A stretch of 64,000 nt of DNA. Origin: Alkalibacillus almallahensis (lineage in GTDB: Bacteria > Bacillota > Bacilli > Bacillales > Alkalibacillaceae). Location: contig NZ_JAASRU010000004.1 in the NCBI RefSeq assembly GCF_011761495.1, positions 124,001 to 188,000 of the forward strand, written 5' to 3'. This document shows positions 42,551-51,774 of the stretch, piece by piece; within the stretch, counting starts at the first letter, position 1; every line of letters starts with the position of its first letter. The translations under genes and the position numbers were made by a program. The notes beneath the pieces are model-generated. The model did not search any database. It had not been told where the DNA came from and worked only from the letters and a program-made list of their open reading frames with translations.

Positions 42551-43669
42551 TTACTGAGTGATCGCGTCGTATGATTGAACTAAACCATTACCATAGTAAT
42601 CTGGGTTACCTAAATCGTTTGCTGTTGTTTGTAGTAACGAGCGTAATTCATCATTTGTAAGATTGGGTTTTGCTTCCCAAACTTGTGCTGCAACACCAGC
42701 AACATGTGGTGAAGCCATTGATGTACCATCTAATGAATCATAACCATTACCTGGTACAGTACTTTGCACACCAACGCCTGGAGCCGCTAATTCAACGTCT
42801 GGACCATGACTTGAGAAGCTTGCACGATTATTATTCTGGTCAACAGCTGCTACCGCAATAACCGAATCATATTTTGCTGGGTAACCAACTGTGTCACCCC
42901 AGCCCCATGAGTTACCACTATTACCAGCTGCAGCTACAACTAATAAACCTTCAGAGTTAGCCATATCTGAGTACTCTTTTAGAATTGATGAGCTTGAAGA
43001 ACCACCTAAGCTCATATTAATAACGTCCATATCATTTTGAATAGCCCACTCAATTCCTTCAGCAATCCCAGCATAGGAACCACTACCATCGTCATCTAAC
43101 ACCTTAACAGCGTGTAACGATGCATCAGGAGCGACGCCAACAACACCTGTATTGTTATCGTTCGCACCGATTGTACCTGCAACATGAGTTCCGTGTCCTT
43201 GTCCATCAGCATAAGGTGAATCACCAAACACTGAGTGGCCACTTGATACATTTAAATCTTCGTGTGATCGATCGATTCCAGTATCTAGAACCGCAACATC
43301 AACACCTGCTCCTGTATAGCCATTGTTTTGTGATGTATCACCTTCTACATGAGGAACTCCCCAAGGTGTATCTTGAGCATATGCTTCTGCTTCTGCATTT
43401 TCTTCAACAAATTTAATCTGGGGATGATTACTTAGTCCATTTGCTTGTCCTTCAGTTAATTCCAAATGATAGACGGGTAACAAATCAAATTCATGTAAGA
43501 CCTTATCACCCTCGACACCGAAAGCATTAAGCAAACCTTTCTTAGCTGGGCCATCAAACTGCACCAAGTATTCGTCAGTGCTTTGGCCATTACCTTCTTC
43601 AGCGAACACCGTATGCATTGGTACTAAGAACAATACCAGCATACTCACGACAACAATTAACTTCTTCAC
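42551..43669 (-). CDS. Secreted subtilisin-like serine protease (S8)
   Basis: About 372 residues. Signal peptide ([19 protein letters not shown]), an I9-type propeptide ([16 protein letters not shown] to [11 protein letters not shown]), then the catalytic domain starting at [11 protein letters not shown]. Triad: Asp in VAVLDTGID, His in [10 protein letters not shown], Ser in [11 protein letters not shown], with the oxyanion Asn in AAAGNSG. The GTG at 43669 is 8 nt after GGGG and gives the usual MKK start; ATG 43675 also has the site nearby, but closer. Acidic surface composition fits salty habitats. It lies downstream of a PlcR-like regulator, as proteases often do in Bacillus cereus-type regulons. 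Confidence 0.93.
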   Translation of the reverse strand: MKKLIVVVSMLVLFLVPMHTVFAEEGNGQSTDEYLVQFDGPAKKGLLNAFGVEGDKVLHEFDLLPVYHLELTEGQANGLSNHPQIKFVEENAEAEAYAQDTPWGVPHVEGDTSQNNGYTGAGVDVAVLDTGIDRSHEDLNVSSGHSVFGDSPYADGQGHGTHVAGTIGANDNNTGVVGVAPDASLHAVKVLDDDGSGSYAGIAEGIEWAIQNDMDVINMSLGGSSSSSILKEYSDMANSEGLLVVAAAGNSGNSWGWGDTVGYPAKYDSVIAVAAVDQNNNRASFSSHGPDVELAAPGVGVQSTVPGNGYDSLDGTSMASPHVAGVAAQVWEAKPNLTNDELRSLLQTTANDLGNPDYYGNGLVQSYDAITQ

Positions 43670-43905
43670 AATCATGTCCCCTTTCCAAATTTTTGTTATG
43701 ACTTTCACATCATAACTTTGATTCGCACCACTAACTTCAACACAACATCTACATGTGTAACTAGATTATTCGATGGCTTGCTTTTTCAATTACAAAATAG
43801 TAGACTACGTTTGGTTGGTTGATTGATCACTTGCTAGTTTAGATTCAGATTGATCAGCAACGAGTTATGAAGAAGTTAATGAGCGTTATAGTCACACTAT
43901 CACAG

Positions 43906-43940
43906 ACAAAAAAATGATGCGTTTGGACTCACGCATCATG
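43906..43940 (-). terminator. Terminator of the HTH-TPR regulator
   Basis: ATGATGCGT pairs perfectly with ACGCATCAT, followed by TTTTTTTGTC on the minus strand. It separates the regulator from the subtilisin transcript, which therefore needs its own promoter. Confidence 0.85.
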
Positions 43941-44040
43941 TCACTCGATTATATCTGAAATACTACTTATTACTTTCATAGACTAAATAATTATAAAAAT
44001 AGTAATAATTTTCGTCTTTTTTTGTTAAGTTATGTCGAAA

Positions 44041-44919
44041 TTACTCGCAATCTTGTAATTTATTCAATTGATTATCTACTTTTTCCACAAAATTCTCATG
44101 ATCAATCACACTGAACAAACTTCTAGCATTCATAAAACACGTTCGTGCTGCCTCAAGATCATCCAATGTTTTATAGCAATGCCCTTGAATAAAATAAGAC
44201 TCTCCTAATCCATGAAAAGTAAAATGTCTCTTGCACAATCGAATGGCTTCATCGCAATATGATAAGCTTTCTTCAATTTGATGATCCATTAAGTGTGCTC
44301 GCCCAAGATTATATAACAATCCTGTCTCTAATTTAGTTTCATACAATGGAATCAGCCTTAAATTCTTTAATGCTATCTCATAATAATTGATGGCTGATAA
44401 ATAATCCTCTTTTTCGACATAAATATTACCTATATTTGATAGTATATGCACTTCTCTTTCAGAAGCTGTTTTATTAGTCGTTTTGGCTAATTTCAACGCA
44501 TCTTGTAGCACTGATAAGGCTTGGTCAAGATTATTTTCTAGGTAACGAATCGCAATCGCTTTATGCCATAATAAGAATTGTTGGAAATGTGTTATTTCCA
44601 TTAAAGGACTATTTTCCTCCGCTTTAACTAAACTCATAAGTGACTGAAAATCTTTAGTTTCAACTAGTACCCTAGCTTGCCGTTCAACTTCCATTATATA
44701 ATCAAATCTCTCATTATTAGATGCGAACAAAATATAATCCACATCCACTCCGAGTCGCTCTGCTAGCTGATATAAAATATGTGAGGCTACATTTTTATTG
44801 CCTGATTCAACTTGGCTAATATAAGCCTGTGTACAGATCCCATCTGATAATTCTTTTTGTGATAGGCCATAATAGTTTCTTAGATCCTTTATTTTTTCGC
44901 CGATCCGTTGTTCATCCAT
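44041..44919 (-). CDS. PlcR-like HTH-TPR regulator (RNPP family)
   Basis: 292 residues. N-terminal XRE-type helix-turn-helix (about 7-62: LRNYYGLSQKELSDGICTQA and YISQVESGNKN) then five to six TPR-like repeats to the C-terminus (e.g. ILSNIGNIYVEKEDYLSAI, YNLGRAHLMDHQIEESL, SYFIQGHCYKTLDDLEAA). This size and layout match PlcR (285 residues) of the RNPP quorum-sensing family, where the TPR domain binds a re-imported signal peptide. GGAGG lies 8 nt before ATG 44919. It is divergent from the small secreted peptide gene at 45090. Likely controls the adjacent subtilisin and itself; inferred. Confidence 0.85.
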   Translation of the reverse strand: MDEQRIGEKIKDLRNYYGLSQKELSDGICTQAYISQVESGNKNVASHILYQLAERLGVDVDYILFASNNERFDYIMEVERQARVLVETKDFQSLMSLVKAEENSPLMEITHFQQFLLWHKAIAIRYLENNLDQALSVLQDALKLAKTTNKTASEREVHILSNIGNIYVEKEDYLSAINYYEIALKNLRLIPLYETKLETGLLYNLGRAHLMDHQIEESLSYCDEAIRLCKRHFTFHGLGESYFIQGHCYKTLDDLEAARTCFMNARSLFSVIDHENFVEKVDNQLNKLQDCE

Positions 44920-44940
44920 CAATGTTTCCTCCTCAGTATT

Positions 44941-44964
44941 AAAATATAACTATTTTTATATTTT
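44941..44964. promoter_or_regulatory. Palindromic operator candidate in the regulator/peptide intergenic region
   Basis: AAAATATAA and TTATATTTT form a perfect inverted repeat with core CTATT, 20 bp upstream of the regulator start. A related sequence (minus reading AAAATTATTACTATTTTTAT) is at 43985-44012, between the regulator stop and its terminator. Both share ACTATTTTTATA. An autoregulatory site for the HTH-TPR protein is plausible but AT-rich chance cannot be excluded. Confidence 0.4.
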
Positions 44965-45089
44965 GTGATGTCTGTGCTAGATAACCGTATTAAATACCCT
45001 AAATTATTTGACTATTGCTTATATTTAGTTAATACTGATATTTTTATAATGTTATATAATGAAATCATATATGACAAGGAGGGTTTACC

Positions 45090-45251
45090 ATGAAAAAAGT
45101 TTTTTATCTCTTATTCAGTCTTTCTTTAATCGTCTCATTTACTTCAACGTACTCTGCTGGTGATTTATCAGCTAGTGATTCAACAAGCTTGGGTGACAAC
45201 TACGTGACGACCAGCGGAGAAATTGAAGATGATTTAGGTAGTATTGATTAA
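45090..45251 (+). CDS. 53-residue secreted peptide, candidate quorum-sensing pheromone precursor
   Basis: AAGGAGGG lies 6 nt before ATG 45090; stop at 45251. The protein has a clear signal peptide (MKKVFYLLFSLSLIVSF, ending near TYSA) and a 30-residue exported part rich in Asp, Ser and Gly, ending in EIEDDLGSID. This is the layout of PapR, NprX and Phr propeptides: signal peptide, linker, C-terminal pheromone. It sits 170 bp from the divergently transcribed PlcR-like regulator and has its own terminator. No sequence match to a known pheromone can be claimed, and the active part is unknown; a C-terminal 5-10 mer is expected. Confidence 0.7.
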   Translation: MKKVFYLLFSLSLIVSFTSTYSAGDLSASDSTSLGDNYVTTSGEIEDDLGSID

Positions 45252-45333
45252 CATGAATTTATAGTCACAAATTTTTAGTACCGAATAACAGGAAACATTT
45301 ATGAATTTACCAGTTGATTCATTTTGTTATGAT

Positions 45334-45380
45334 GTACAGAATCATGTGAGATCTAAACATGGTTCTGTACTTTTTTATTA
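45334..45380 (+). terminator. Terminator of the peptide gene
   Basis: GTACAGAATCATGT pairs with ACATGGTTCTGTAC (one G-T), followed by TTTTTTATT. Confidence 0.85.
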
Positions 45381-45776
45381 ATCATGGATCAATGCAGGTT
45401 AGGAACAATGGTGAGGTAAATACTTAACAGACTTTTTAATACTTATGAAGTAAGACCTTGAGGATAGGTGTTTCGAGTTATCAATGTAATCTATCATACA
45501 ATTATCATCATACTCAAAAATATTCCATTAATCAACTCATGTCGAATCACTTGAGTTTCATTAACTTGAAAATACAATGTGCAAATCTAAGAACAATTAA
45601 GCCGTGATTATGTTGCATGGACTGGGTTTGTGGATACTAAAAATAAATATAGTTAATTTTTTGAATTATTTGACTTTAATTGGTTTTATTCTTAGGATTG
45701 GAGTAACTAACACTTCATTCAGTGGTACATGGAAATTCGGTCAAAGTAATATCTATTAAGAAAGGAGGGGTTCGTT
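45381..45776. other. Intergenic stretch without intact gene
   Basis: Noncoding, AT-rich. The last 60 bp read as IGVTNTSFSGTWKFGQSNIY in one frame before a stop, which may be the tail of a lost gene, but the frame breaks upstream. The end supplies the ribosome binding site AAGGAGGGG of the lipoprotein. Confidence 0.35.
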
Positions 45777-46244
45777 ATGAAAAAAGGATTAATATTCCTA
45801 TCAATCTTGACTTTGTTTATTTTACCAGCTTGTGATGGTAAAAATGATTTATCTGGAAAAACGTTTGCAATTAGTCAAAAAGCAATAAGTCTGATCCCAC
45901 CAGATGTATCTAGAGAAGAGATTGATGATGATGATTGGTATAAAACTTTTCTGACATTAGAATTTTTGAATGAAAATGAATTCACAAGTACTCAACTTGG
46001 AAAAGGCACATATGAATTGGATCGTGATGATAAAGAATTTACAATTCGTTTTGAAAACAACAATGAACACTTAGAAATTGGTTTTAACTTAGAAGAAAGT
46101 AAAAAAGACTTTAGTAAGTATTCTGCAGAAATTAATAATCTTGATTTTCAACCGCTAGATGATAATGAAGTAAGCCATTTTCAAAAATTTTATATGAATA
46201 TAAATTTAGCTATGGAAAATGAGTATGAATTTATAAGAGAATAA
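45777..46244 (+). CDS. Small lipoprotein, unknown function
   Basis: 155 residues. Lipobox LPAC at about 17-20 (FILPACDGKNDL), then a mixed acidic domain (GKTFAISQKAISL, FLTLEFLNENEF, GTYELDRDDKEFTI) that looks like a lipocalin-like beta barrel, a pattern seen in Bacillus stress lipoproteins. AAGGAGGGG lies 6 nt before the ATG. Stands alone with a bidirectional terminator shared with betB. Function unknown. Confidence 0.75.
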   Translation: MKKGLIFLSILTLFILPACDGKNDLSGKTFAISQKAISLIPPDVSREEIDDDDWYKTFLTLEFLNENEFTSTQLGKGTYELDRDDKEFTIRFENNNEHLEIGFNLEESKKDFSKYSAEINNLDFQPLDDNEVSHFQKFYMNINLAMENEYEFIRE

Positions 46245-46247
46245 CAA

Positions 46248-46292
46248 AAACCCCTTTCACTCTATTCAAAGATGAACAAGTGAGAGGGGTTG
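46248..46292. terminator. Bidirectional terminator between lipoprotein and betB
   Basis: AACCCCTTTCACT pairs with AGTGAGAGGGGTT; followed by GCATTTT on plus and TTTTTGTTATT on minus. Confidence 0.8.
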
Positions 46293-46296
46293 CATT

Positions 46297-47769
46297 TTAG
46301 AACCAGTTAAGTGGTTCTGGTTTCGTATTTTGGAGGATGTGTTTCGTTTCTGTATATTCTTCAAGACCGAGCTTACCTAATTCACGACCAATACCTGATT
46401 GTTTATAGCCACCCCATGGTGCATGTGGGAAGTAAACGTTGAATTCATTAATCCAAACGGTACCCATGCGCATTTTCGCAGCACAACGTTCAGCTTTGGC
46501 GACATCATTTGTGAATACGCCACCCGCAAGGCCGTAAATCGAGTCATTTGCGAGTTGCACGGCTTCTTCTTCACGTGTGAATTTCTCGACAGTAATAATC
46601 GGACCGAATGCTTCTTCTTGAACGATTTCCATATCTGTCGTGCAGCCAGTGAAAATCGTTGGCAAGTAGAAGAAGCCGTCTTGTAATTCGGGATCGTCTG
46701 GACGACTACCGCCAACAGCTATTGTTGCACCTTCTTTAATGCCTGTCTCAACGTATTTTTCGACTTTTGCGAGATGTTCTGCTGAGATGAGTGGTCCCAT
46801 TTGTGTATCTTCATCAAACCCGCTTCCAATTTTGAATTGTTTTACGCGTTCAACAAGAGCTTCGACTAGATCGTCGTGAATGCTTTCTTCGACGATTAGA
46901 CGTGTACCTGCTGAACAGATTTGACCCGCGTGGAAAAAGACACCGTTTAATGCTTGATCAACCGCTAGTTCAAAGTCAGCATCAGCAAAAATCACGTTCG
47001 GATTTTTCCCGCCTAGTTCAAGCGCTAAGTTCTTAGCATTCGTGCTCGCTGCTTGCATGATCTTCTTACCTGTCACAATACCGCCGGTAAATGAAATCAA
47101 GTCGACATCGTGATTCGTTGATAGCTCAGAACCCGCATCATGACCAGCACCAAGGATAAGGTTAGCGACGCCTTTCGGTACACCCGCTTCTTCCATTAAT
47201 TCAAAAGTTTTAAGCGTTGTCAGTGGTGTAATTTCACTTGGCTTCATGATCAGTGTATTACCCGCTACTAAAGCTGGCGCTAGCTTCCACGACGCTTGAA
47301 GTAGTGGGTAGTTCCACGGCGTAATCTGGCCACAAACACCAACTGGTTCATGGACAACTTTGCTAATCGAGTTCGGTAGTGGTGATTCGATGATTTCGCC
47401 ACCGTTTTTGTCCGCGATCTCTGCGTAATAGTGGAATACACCGGCGATATCATCCATGTCGCCGCGGCTTTCTTCTACTGTTTTACCTGTATCTAATGAT
47501 TCTAAGCGCGCTAGTTCTTCACGGTCACGCTCGATGAAGTCAGCGATTTTACGCACGATTTTACCACGTTCTGTCGCTGGCATTGTCGCCCAATCACCTT
47601 GGTCGAATGCTTCACGTGCAGCTGCGATCGCTGCTTGTGCATCAGTTTCATCACCTTCTGGAACAGTTGCGACGACTTCTTGGTTATAAGGGTTAATGAT
47701 ATCACGCGTTTTGCCAGAATTCGCGTCGACCCATTCCCCGTTAATGTATTGTTTTTGTTTTAACGTCAT
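46297..47769 (-). CDS. betB: Betaine aldehyde dehydrogenase
   Basis: 490 residues. ALDH motifs: PWNYPLLQASWKLAPALVAG, FTGGIVTGKKIM (NAD loop), catalytic Glu in LELGGKNP and Cys in FHAGQICSAGTR. The insert ESPLPNSISKVVHEPVG is typical of betaine-aldehyde-type ALDHs. GGAG lies 9 nt before ATG 47769. Oxidises betaine aldehyde to glycine betaine, the osmoprotectant. Lies 78 bp downstream of betA on the same strand, so the two are probably an operon. Confidence 0.92.
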   Translation of the reverse strand: MTLKQKQYINGEWVDANSGKTRDIINPYNQEVVATVPEGDETDAQAAIAAAREAFDQGDWATMPATERGKIVRKIADFIERDREELARLESLDTGKTVEESRGDMDDIAGVFHYYAEIADKNGGEIIESPLPNSISKVVHEPVGVCGQITPWNYPLLQASWKLAPALVAGNTLIMKPSEITPLTTLKTFELMEEAGVPKGVANLILGAGHDAGSELSTNHDVDLISFTGGIVTGKKIMQAASTNAKNLALELGGKNPNVIFADADFELAVDQALNGVFFHAGQICSAGTRLIVEESIHDDLVEALVERVKQFKIGSGFDEDTQMGPLISAEHLAKVEKYVETGIKEGATIAVGGSRPDDPELQDGFFYLPTIFTGCTTDMEIVQEEAFGPIITVEKFTREEEAVQLANDSIYGLAGGVFTNDVAKAERCAAKMRMGTVWINEFNVYFPHAPWGGYKQSGIGRELGKLGLEEYTETKHILQNTKPEPLNWF

Positions 47770-47847
47770 TATGATCAACTCCTATTGGTTAAGGTTTAAT
47801 ATAACATCAAGACGCTGCCAATCAATTAACAGCGCCTTGTCTAAATT

Positions 47848-49533
47848 TTAGGCTTCAACTGCCCCTGCGTCTTTCGAATCGACACCGTGACGGTAGAATG
47901 GTAAATCCTCAGCTTCTAACGGTTTCTTGCCACGAATTAAGTCCGCTGCTTTCTCGGCTAACATTAATACTGGCGCGTGAATATTACCATTCGTGACGTA
48001 TGGCATAGCTGATGCGTCCACAACACGTAAATTGTCTAAGCCATGAACCTTCATTGTCTTCGGATCAACAACGGCCATCGGATCTGATTCAGGCCCCATT
48101 TTCGCTGTACATGATGGGTGAAGAGCTGTTTCCGCATCTTTTGCGACCCAGTCTAAAATCTCCTCATCTGTTTGTACATCTGGTCCTGGTGAAATCTCGC
48201 CACCATTATATTTTGCCATCGCTGGTTGCGACATCATCTTACGCGTAATACGGACTGCTTCAATCCACTCACGACGATCCTGCTCTGTTGAAAGATAATT
48301 ATAAACCATGCTTGGATGTTGTTTCGGATCTTTAGAACGAATTTTTAGTGAACCGCGTGCATCCGAATACATCGGACCAACGTGAACTTGGAAACCATGA
48401 TCCGCTTCAGCTTTTTGACCATCATAACGAACTGCAAGTGGTAAGAAATGATACATCAAGTTCGGATAATCTACTTCTTCGTTCGAACGGATAAAACCGC
48501 CACCTTCGAAATGGTTTGTCGCAGCTGGGCCCGTGCGGCCGAAAATCCACTGCAAGCCAATCCAAGGCATTTTCGCTTTACTCAAGTTCGGCTGTTCTGA
48601 AACAGGCTCTGGGCATTCATATTGAATATACGCTTCTAAGTGGTCTTGTAAGTTTTCACCAACACCTGGCAAATGAACAACTGGATCAACACCAACTGAA
48701 CGTAAATGTTCCGCATCGCCGACACCTGATAATTGAAGTAATTGCGGTGTGTTAATCGCCCCACCTGATAGAATCACTTCACCTGCTTCGACATATTGAG
48801 TCTTCCCGTTTCGCTTATACGTTAACCCTTGCGCACGACGACCACTAAAGTCAATATGTTGCACGAACGCTCGTGTTTTAACCGTTAAGTTTTTGCGCTT
48901 CATTGCTGGACGTAAATACGCACGTGACGCTGACATACGACGGCCATTACTGACGTGCTTATCAAACGGACCGAACCCTTCTTGGCGGTAGCCGTTTACG
49001 TCTGGTGTCCGGTTATAACCCGCTTCAACCGCTGAATCGAAAAACGCTTGGAACAACGGATTTTTCGCCGGGCCGCGCGTTAAGGTGAACGGACCATCAT
49101 GGCCACGATACGGATCATCTTTGTCCGCTGCGACCGTATTTTCTAAACGTTTGAAGTATGGAAGACAATGGGCGTAATCCCAATCATCCATCCCTTCATC
49201 TGAACCCCAACGTTCATAGTCCATCGGGTTACCACGTTGATAGATCATCCCATTAATCGAACTCGATCCACCTAATACTTTACCACGAGCGTGCGAAATA
49301 CGACGACCACCCATGTAAGGTTCTGGATCTGATTCATACTTCCAATCATATAGACTCTTACCAGCCGGGAATGGTAACGCAGCCGGCATTTGAATTAATA
49401 AATCCCACGCATAGTCACTACGACCTGCTTCTAACACTAAAACACTCTTCTTGCCATCTTCACTCAGACGGTTTGCCATAATCGAGCCCGCACTACCAGC
49501 TCCAACTACAACGTAATCATATCGTTCTGCCAT
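47848..49533 (-). CDS. betA: Choline dehydrogenase (GMC flavoprotein)
   Basis: 561 residues. FAD-binding GAGSAG near the N-terminus ([19 protein letters not shown]), GMC signature 1 [18 protein letters not shown], signature 2 [15 protein letters not shown] and the C-terminal HPSCTAKMG with the active-site His. GAGGAGG lies 8 nt before ATG 49533. Oxidises choline to betaine aldehyde, which BetB takes further. No GbsR-type regulator or choline transporter is nearby, unlike B. subtilis gbsAB with its GbsB alcohol dehydrogenase; this BetA-type route is found in many halophilic Bacillaceae. Confidence 0.93.
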   Translation of the reverse strand: MAERYDYVVVGAGSAGSIMANRLSEDGKKSVLVLEAGRSDYAWDLLIQMPAALPFPAGKSLYDWKYESDPEPYMGGRRISHARGKVLGGSSSINGMIYQRGNPMDYERWGSDEGMDDWDYAHCLPYFKRLENTVAADKDDPYRGHDGPFTLTRGPAKNPLFQAFFDSAVEAGYNRTPDVNGYRQEGFGPFDKHVSNGRRMSASRAYLRPAMKRKNLTVKTRAFVQHIDFSGRRAQGLTYKRNGKTQYVEAGEVILSGGAINTPQLLQLSGVGDAEHLRSVGVDPVVHLPGVGENLQDHLEAYIQYECPEPVSEQPNLSKAKMPWIGLQWIFGRTGPAATNHFEGGGFIRSNEEVDYPNLMYHFLPLAVRYDGQKAEADHGFQVHVGPMYSDARGSLKIRSKDPKQHPSMVYNYLSTEQDRREWIEAVRITRKMMSQPAMAKYNGGEISPGPDVQTDEEILDWVAKDAETALHPSCTAKMGPESDPMAVVDPKTMKVHGLDNLRVVDASAMPYVTNGNIHAPVLMLAEKAADLIRGKKPLEAEDLPFYRHGVDSKDAGAVEA

Positions 49534-49578
49534 ATGAAAAACCTCCTCGATTATTTGAACTAACATTAGGGCAACAAC

Positions 49579-49633
49579 GAATGACTTTTATATGTTTAAA
49601 AGGGGGGTTGTTTGCATGTAAAAAATAAGTCAT
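49579..49633. promoter_or_regulatory. Inverted repeat upstream of betA
   Basis: GAATGACTT is repeated as AAGTCATTC with about 37 bp between the arms, just upstream of the betA start. It could be the two-site operator of an unlinked regulator (BetI- or GbsR-like). No promoter consensus was clear. Role inferred. Confidence 0.4.
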
Positions 49634-49779
49634 TCATTGTCACATTAATTTTATTAAATTATTTTTTAACGAATTTAACAACTTTAATTTACCATACTCT
49701 GAGGAGGTTGTAAACTATATAAACTAGCTTAGCGGAAGAAACTAAATGTTCGCACTATTTTACTTCTTAAGTTGTTGAA

Positions 49780-49826
49780 AATAAAAAAGGTTCACAACCA
49801 CCTTGTTAGCGGCTGCGAACCTTTTG
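49780..49826 (-). terminator. Terminator of the ABC exporter operon
   Basis: AAAAGGTTCGCAGCC pairs, with mismatches, with GGTTGTGAACCTTTT, followed by TTTTATTTTC on the minus strand. Confidence 0.8.
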
Positions 49827-49851
49827 TTAATTGAGATGATATTAATCTCTA

Positions 49852-50625
49852 TTACACATTCTTTTTTCTAAAGACCACAAAAACCAAGAATAAGAAAATC
49901 ATGATATAGATGATATTCCCTACAAATAATTGACCTACGGATAAGTGGGTCATTGATGCAATGTCGCCAACACCACCGATTTGGTTACTTAAATTCAACA
50001 TGTTAAAAGGATTCCATTTGACCCATTCCCATTTTTCAATAGCCAAGAATAATATACCTGACACAATGGAAGTAGCAAAATAGAATATGATACCAATCAC
50101 AACGGAAACCGCTGTATTTCTAAAAACACAAGATAATAATAGTACTAAACTAATGATCAACCATACACCTATAAAGTTACCTAATGTAGTGAATAGAAAC
50201 GATTGTATTAAGCTCATTTCTCCATTCACATTTTGTGAAAGGCTTAAATCCGGTAATACAAGAAATTTTAGTATGATGGCTATAATAGCCGTGCTTACAT
50301 ATAGACTGATCGAGTAAATAAGCAAAGTAATACACTTACTTATAATAACCTGTGTTCTGGTATAGTTACGGTAAAGTAAGTTTTTAATTGTTCCGTATTG
50401 GAATTCCATTGTAATAATTGTACTGGCTTGAATAATCATAATAAAAACAATCCAAGCATAAGCGCCAAATGCAGATGTAAACATATTCTCTGCGTCAAAA
50501 AAATCCGATGTTGTGTTAGCCGTAATGGCTATTAAGATCATTATTAATGTTACAGCACCAAATAGAATGAAAGTCGATTTCTTTTTATATAATTTGAAAA
50601 GTTCTTGTTTGATCAATATACCCAT
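49852..50625 (-). CDS. ABC-2 type permease, bacitracin/lantibiotic exporter type
   Basis: 257 residues, six hydrophobic segments. N-terminal MGILIKQELFKLYKKKSTF, the KLxKKK motif seen in BcrB/SpaE-type permeases, and the middle loop MEFQYGTIKNLLYRNYTRTQ, both typical for exporters that self-protect against peptide antibiotics. GGGAG lies 7 nt before the ATG. Partner of the ATPase upstream. Cargo unknown. Confidence 0.85.
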   Translation of the reverse strand: MGILIKQELFKLYKKKSTFILFGAVTLIMILIAITANTTSDFFDAENMFTSAFGAYAWIVFIMIIQASTIITMEFQYGTIKNLLYRNYTRTQVIISKCITLLIYSISLYVSTAIIAIILKFLVLPDLSLSQNVNGEMSLIQSFLFTTLGNFIGVWLIISLVLLLSCVFRNTAVSVVIGIIFYFATSIVSGILFLAIEKWEWVKWNPFNMLNLSNQIGGVGDIASMTHLSVGQLFVGNIIYIMIFLFLVFVVFRKKNV

Positions 50626-50683
50626 GTAATTTCTCCCGTCTTTTTAAATTAAACTGTTTGTAAATTATTGGGAAACCCCTGTT

Positions 50684-51409
50684 TTACTTCTCGCCGCTGG
50701 AAGATCTCTTTTCGTCTAAAATTTGTAAAAATGCCGTTTCTAAATCACCGTCTTCGGCATCTTTTTTAATCTCTTCCACAGTCGTTTCTGAAATAATTTC
50801 GCCATTATTTAAAATTAAAAGTGTGTTGGTCACCTTCTCTAATTCACTTAAAATATGGCTTGAAATGAAGAATGAAACCCCTTCATCAGCACGTTTTAAA
50901 ATGGCATTACGCACATCACGGATGGCTTGAGGATCGAGTCCGTTCATTGGCTCATCTAAAAAAATCATTTTAGGATGATTTAAAAAGGATAGAGCAACGC
51001 CTAATTTCTGTTTCATTCCCAATGAATAAGTTTTAGCCTTTTTATGTATATACTCAGACATATTCAAATCATTGATTATTTGATTGATTTCCTCACTATC
51101 ACTTCCTTCATGAAACAATTTTAGGTTGTCATAACCCGTTAAAAAGGGATATATTCCAGGTTGTTCAATCAAAGCACCTATCTTAATAGAAGAATGATTC
51201 AAATTAGGAACTTCCTTACCTTCGACTCTCATAACACCACTTTGATAGTCTGTTAAACCCAAAAGCACATTCATCAGCGTTGTTTTTCCGGCGCCATTCT
51301 CTCCGATCAACCCAATGATCTCTCCTTGTCCCAAAGAAAGATTAATATTCTTTAAGAGTTCCTTCCCTCTAATTTTCTTATTAATATTCTCGGCTATTAA
51401 AATTGTCAC
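50684..51409 (-). CDS. ABC transporter ATP-binding protein (BcrA-like)
   Basis: 241 residues. Walker A GENGAGKTTLMN, signature YSLGMKQKLG, Walker B IFLDEPMNGLDP, H-loop ISSHILSE. The YSLGMKQ signature is common in bacitracin and lantibiotic immunity transporters. GTG start with GAGGAG 7 nt upstream. Expressed with the permease (58-bp gap). No two-component system lies beside it, so it may serve another cargo. Confidence 0.9.
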   Translation of the reverse strand: MTILIAENINKKIRGKELLKNINLSLGQGEIIGLIGENGAGKTTLMNVLLGLTDYQSGVMRVEGKEVPNLNHSSIKIGALIEQPGIYPFLTGYDNLKLFHEGSDSEEINQIINDLNMSEYIHKKAKTYSLGMKQKLGVALSFLNHPKMIFLDEPMNGLDPQAIRDVRNAILKRADEGVSFFISSHILSELEKVTNTLLILNNGEIISETTVEEIKKDAEDGDLETAFLQILDEKRSSSGEK

Positions 51410-51419
51410 ATTAAAACTC

Positions 51420-51774
51420 CTCTGCTTTTTGATTGATTAATAGACATTATAAGTCGATCAATAATGGTGGACTTCCATCTCCTTTAGGTAGTCCTAAAAT
51501 TTTATAACCTCCTTAGTGATCAACTTAATCTTACTGTATCATAATATTGTTAATTTTAGGTTTAAATTTCAAAATTTTAAAATCGATTATTGTGACTTTT
51601 TTAGTTGATATTGGATGCATCCTATAACAAGACTGTTAGTTTCAATATCGGCGGTAGGAGAGCAACTTTTGCTGGGAAGAAGCCTTTCCGACATCTACCA
51701 TCATGGCTGTGAAGAGGTTCTTATCAGTATTTTCATATAGTACTACAATCGAACAAGTGTCTATCGTTTTACTG
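51420..51774. other. Intergenic stretch without gene
   Basis: AT-rich near the ABC operon. From about 51600 the composition becomes richer in GC, but all frames are broken by stops and none is recognisable. No terminator seen for the hydrolase gene, which ends at 51775. Confidence 0.35.
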
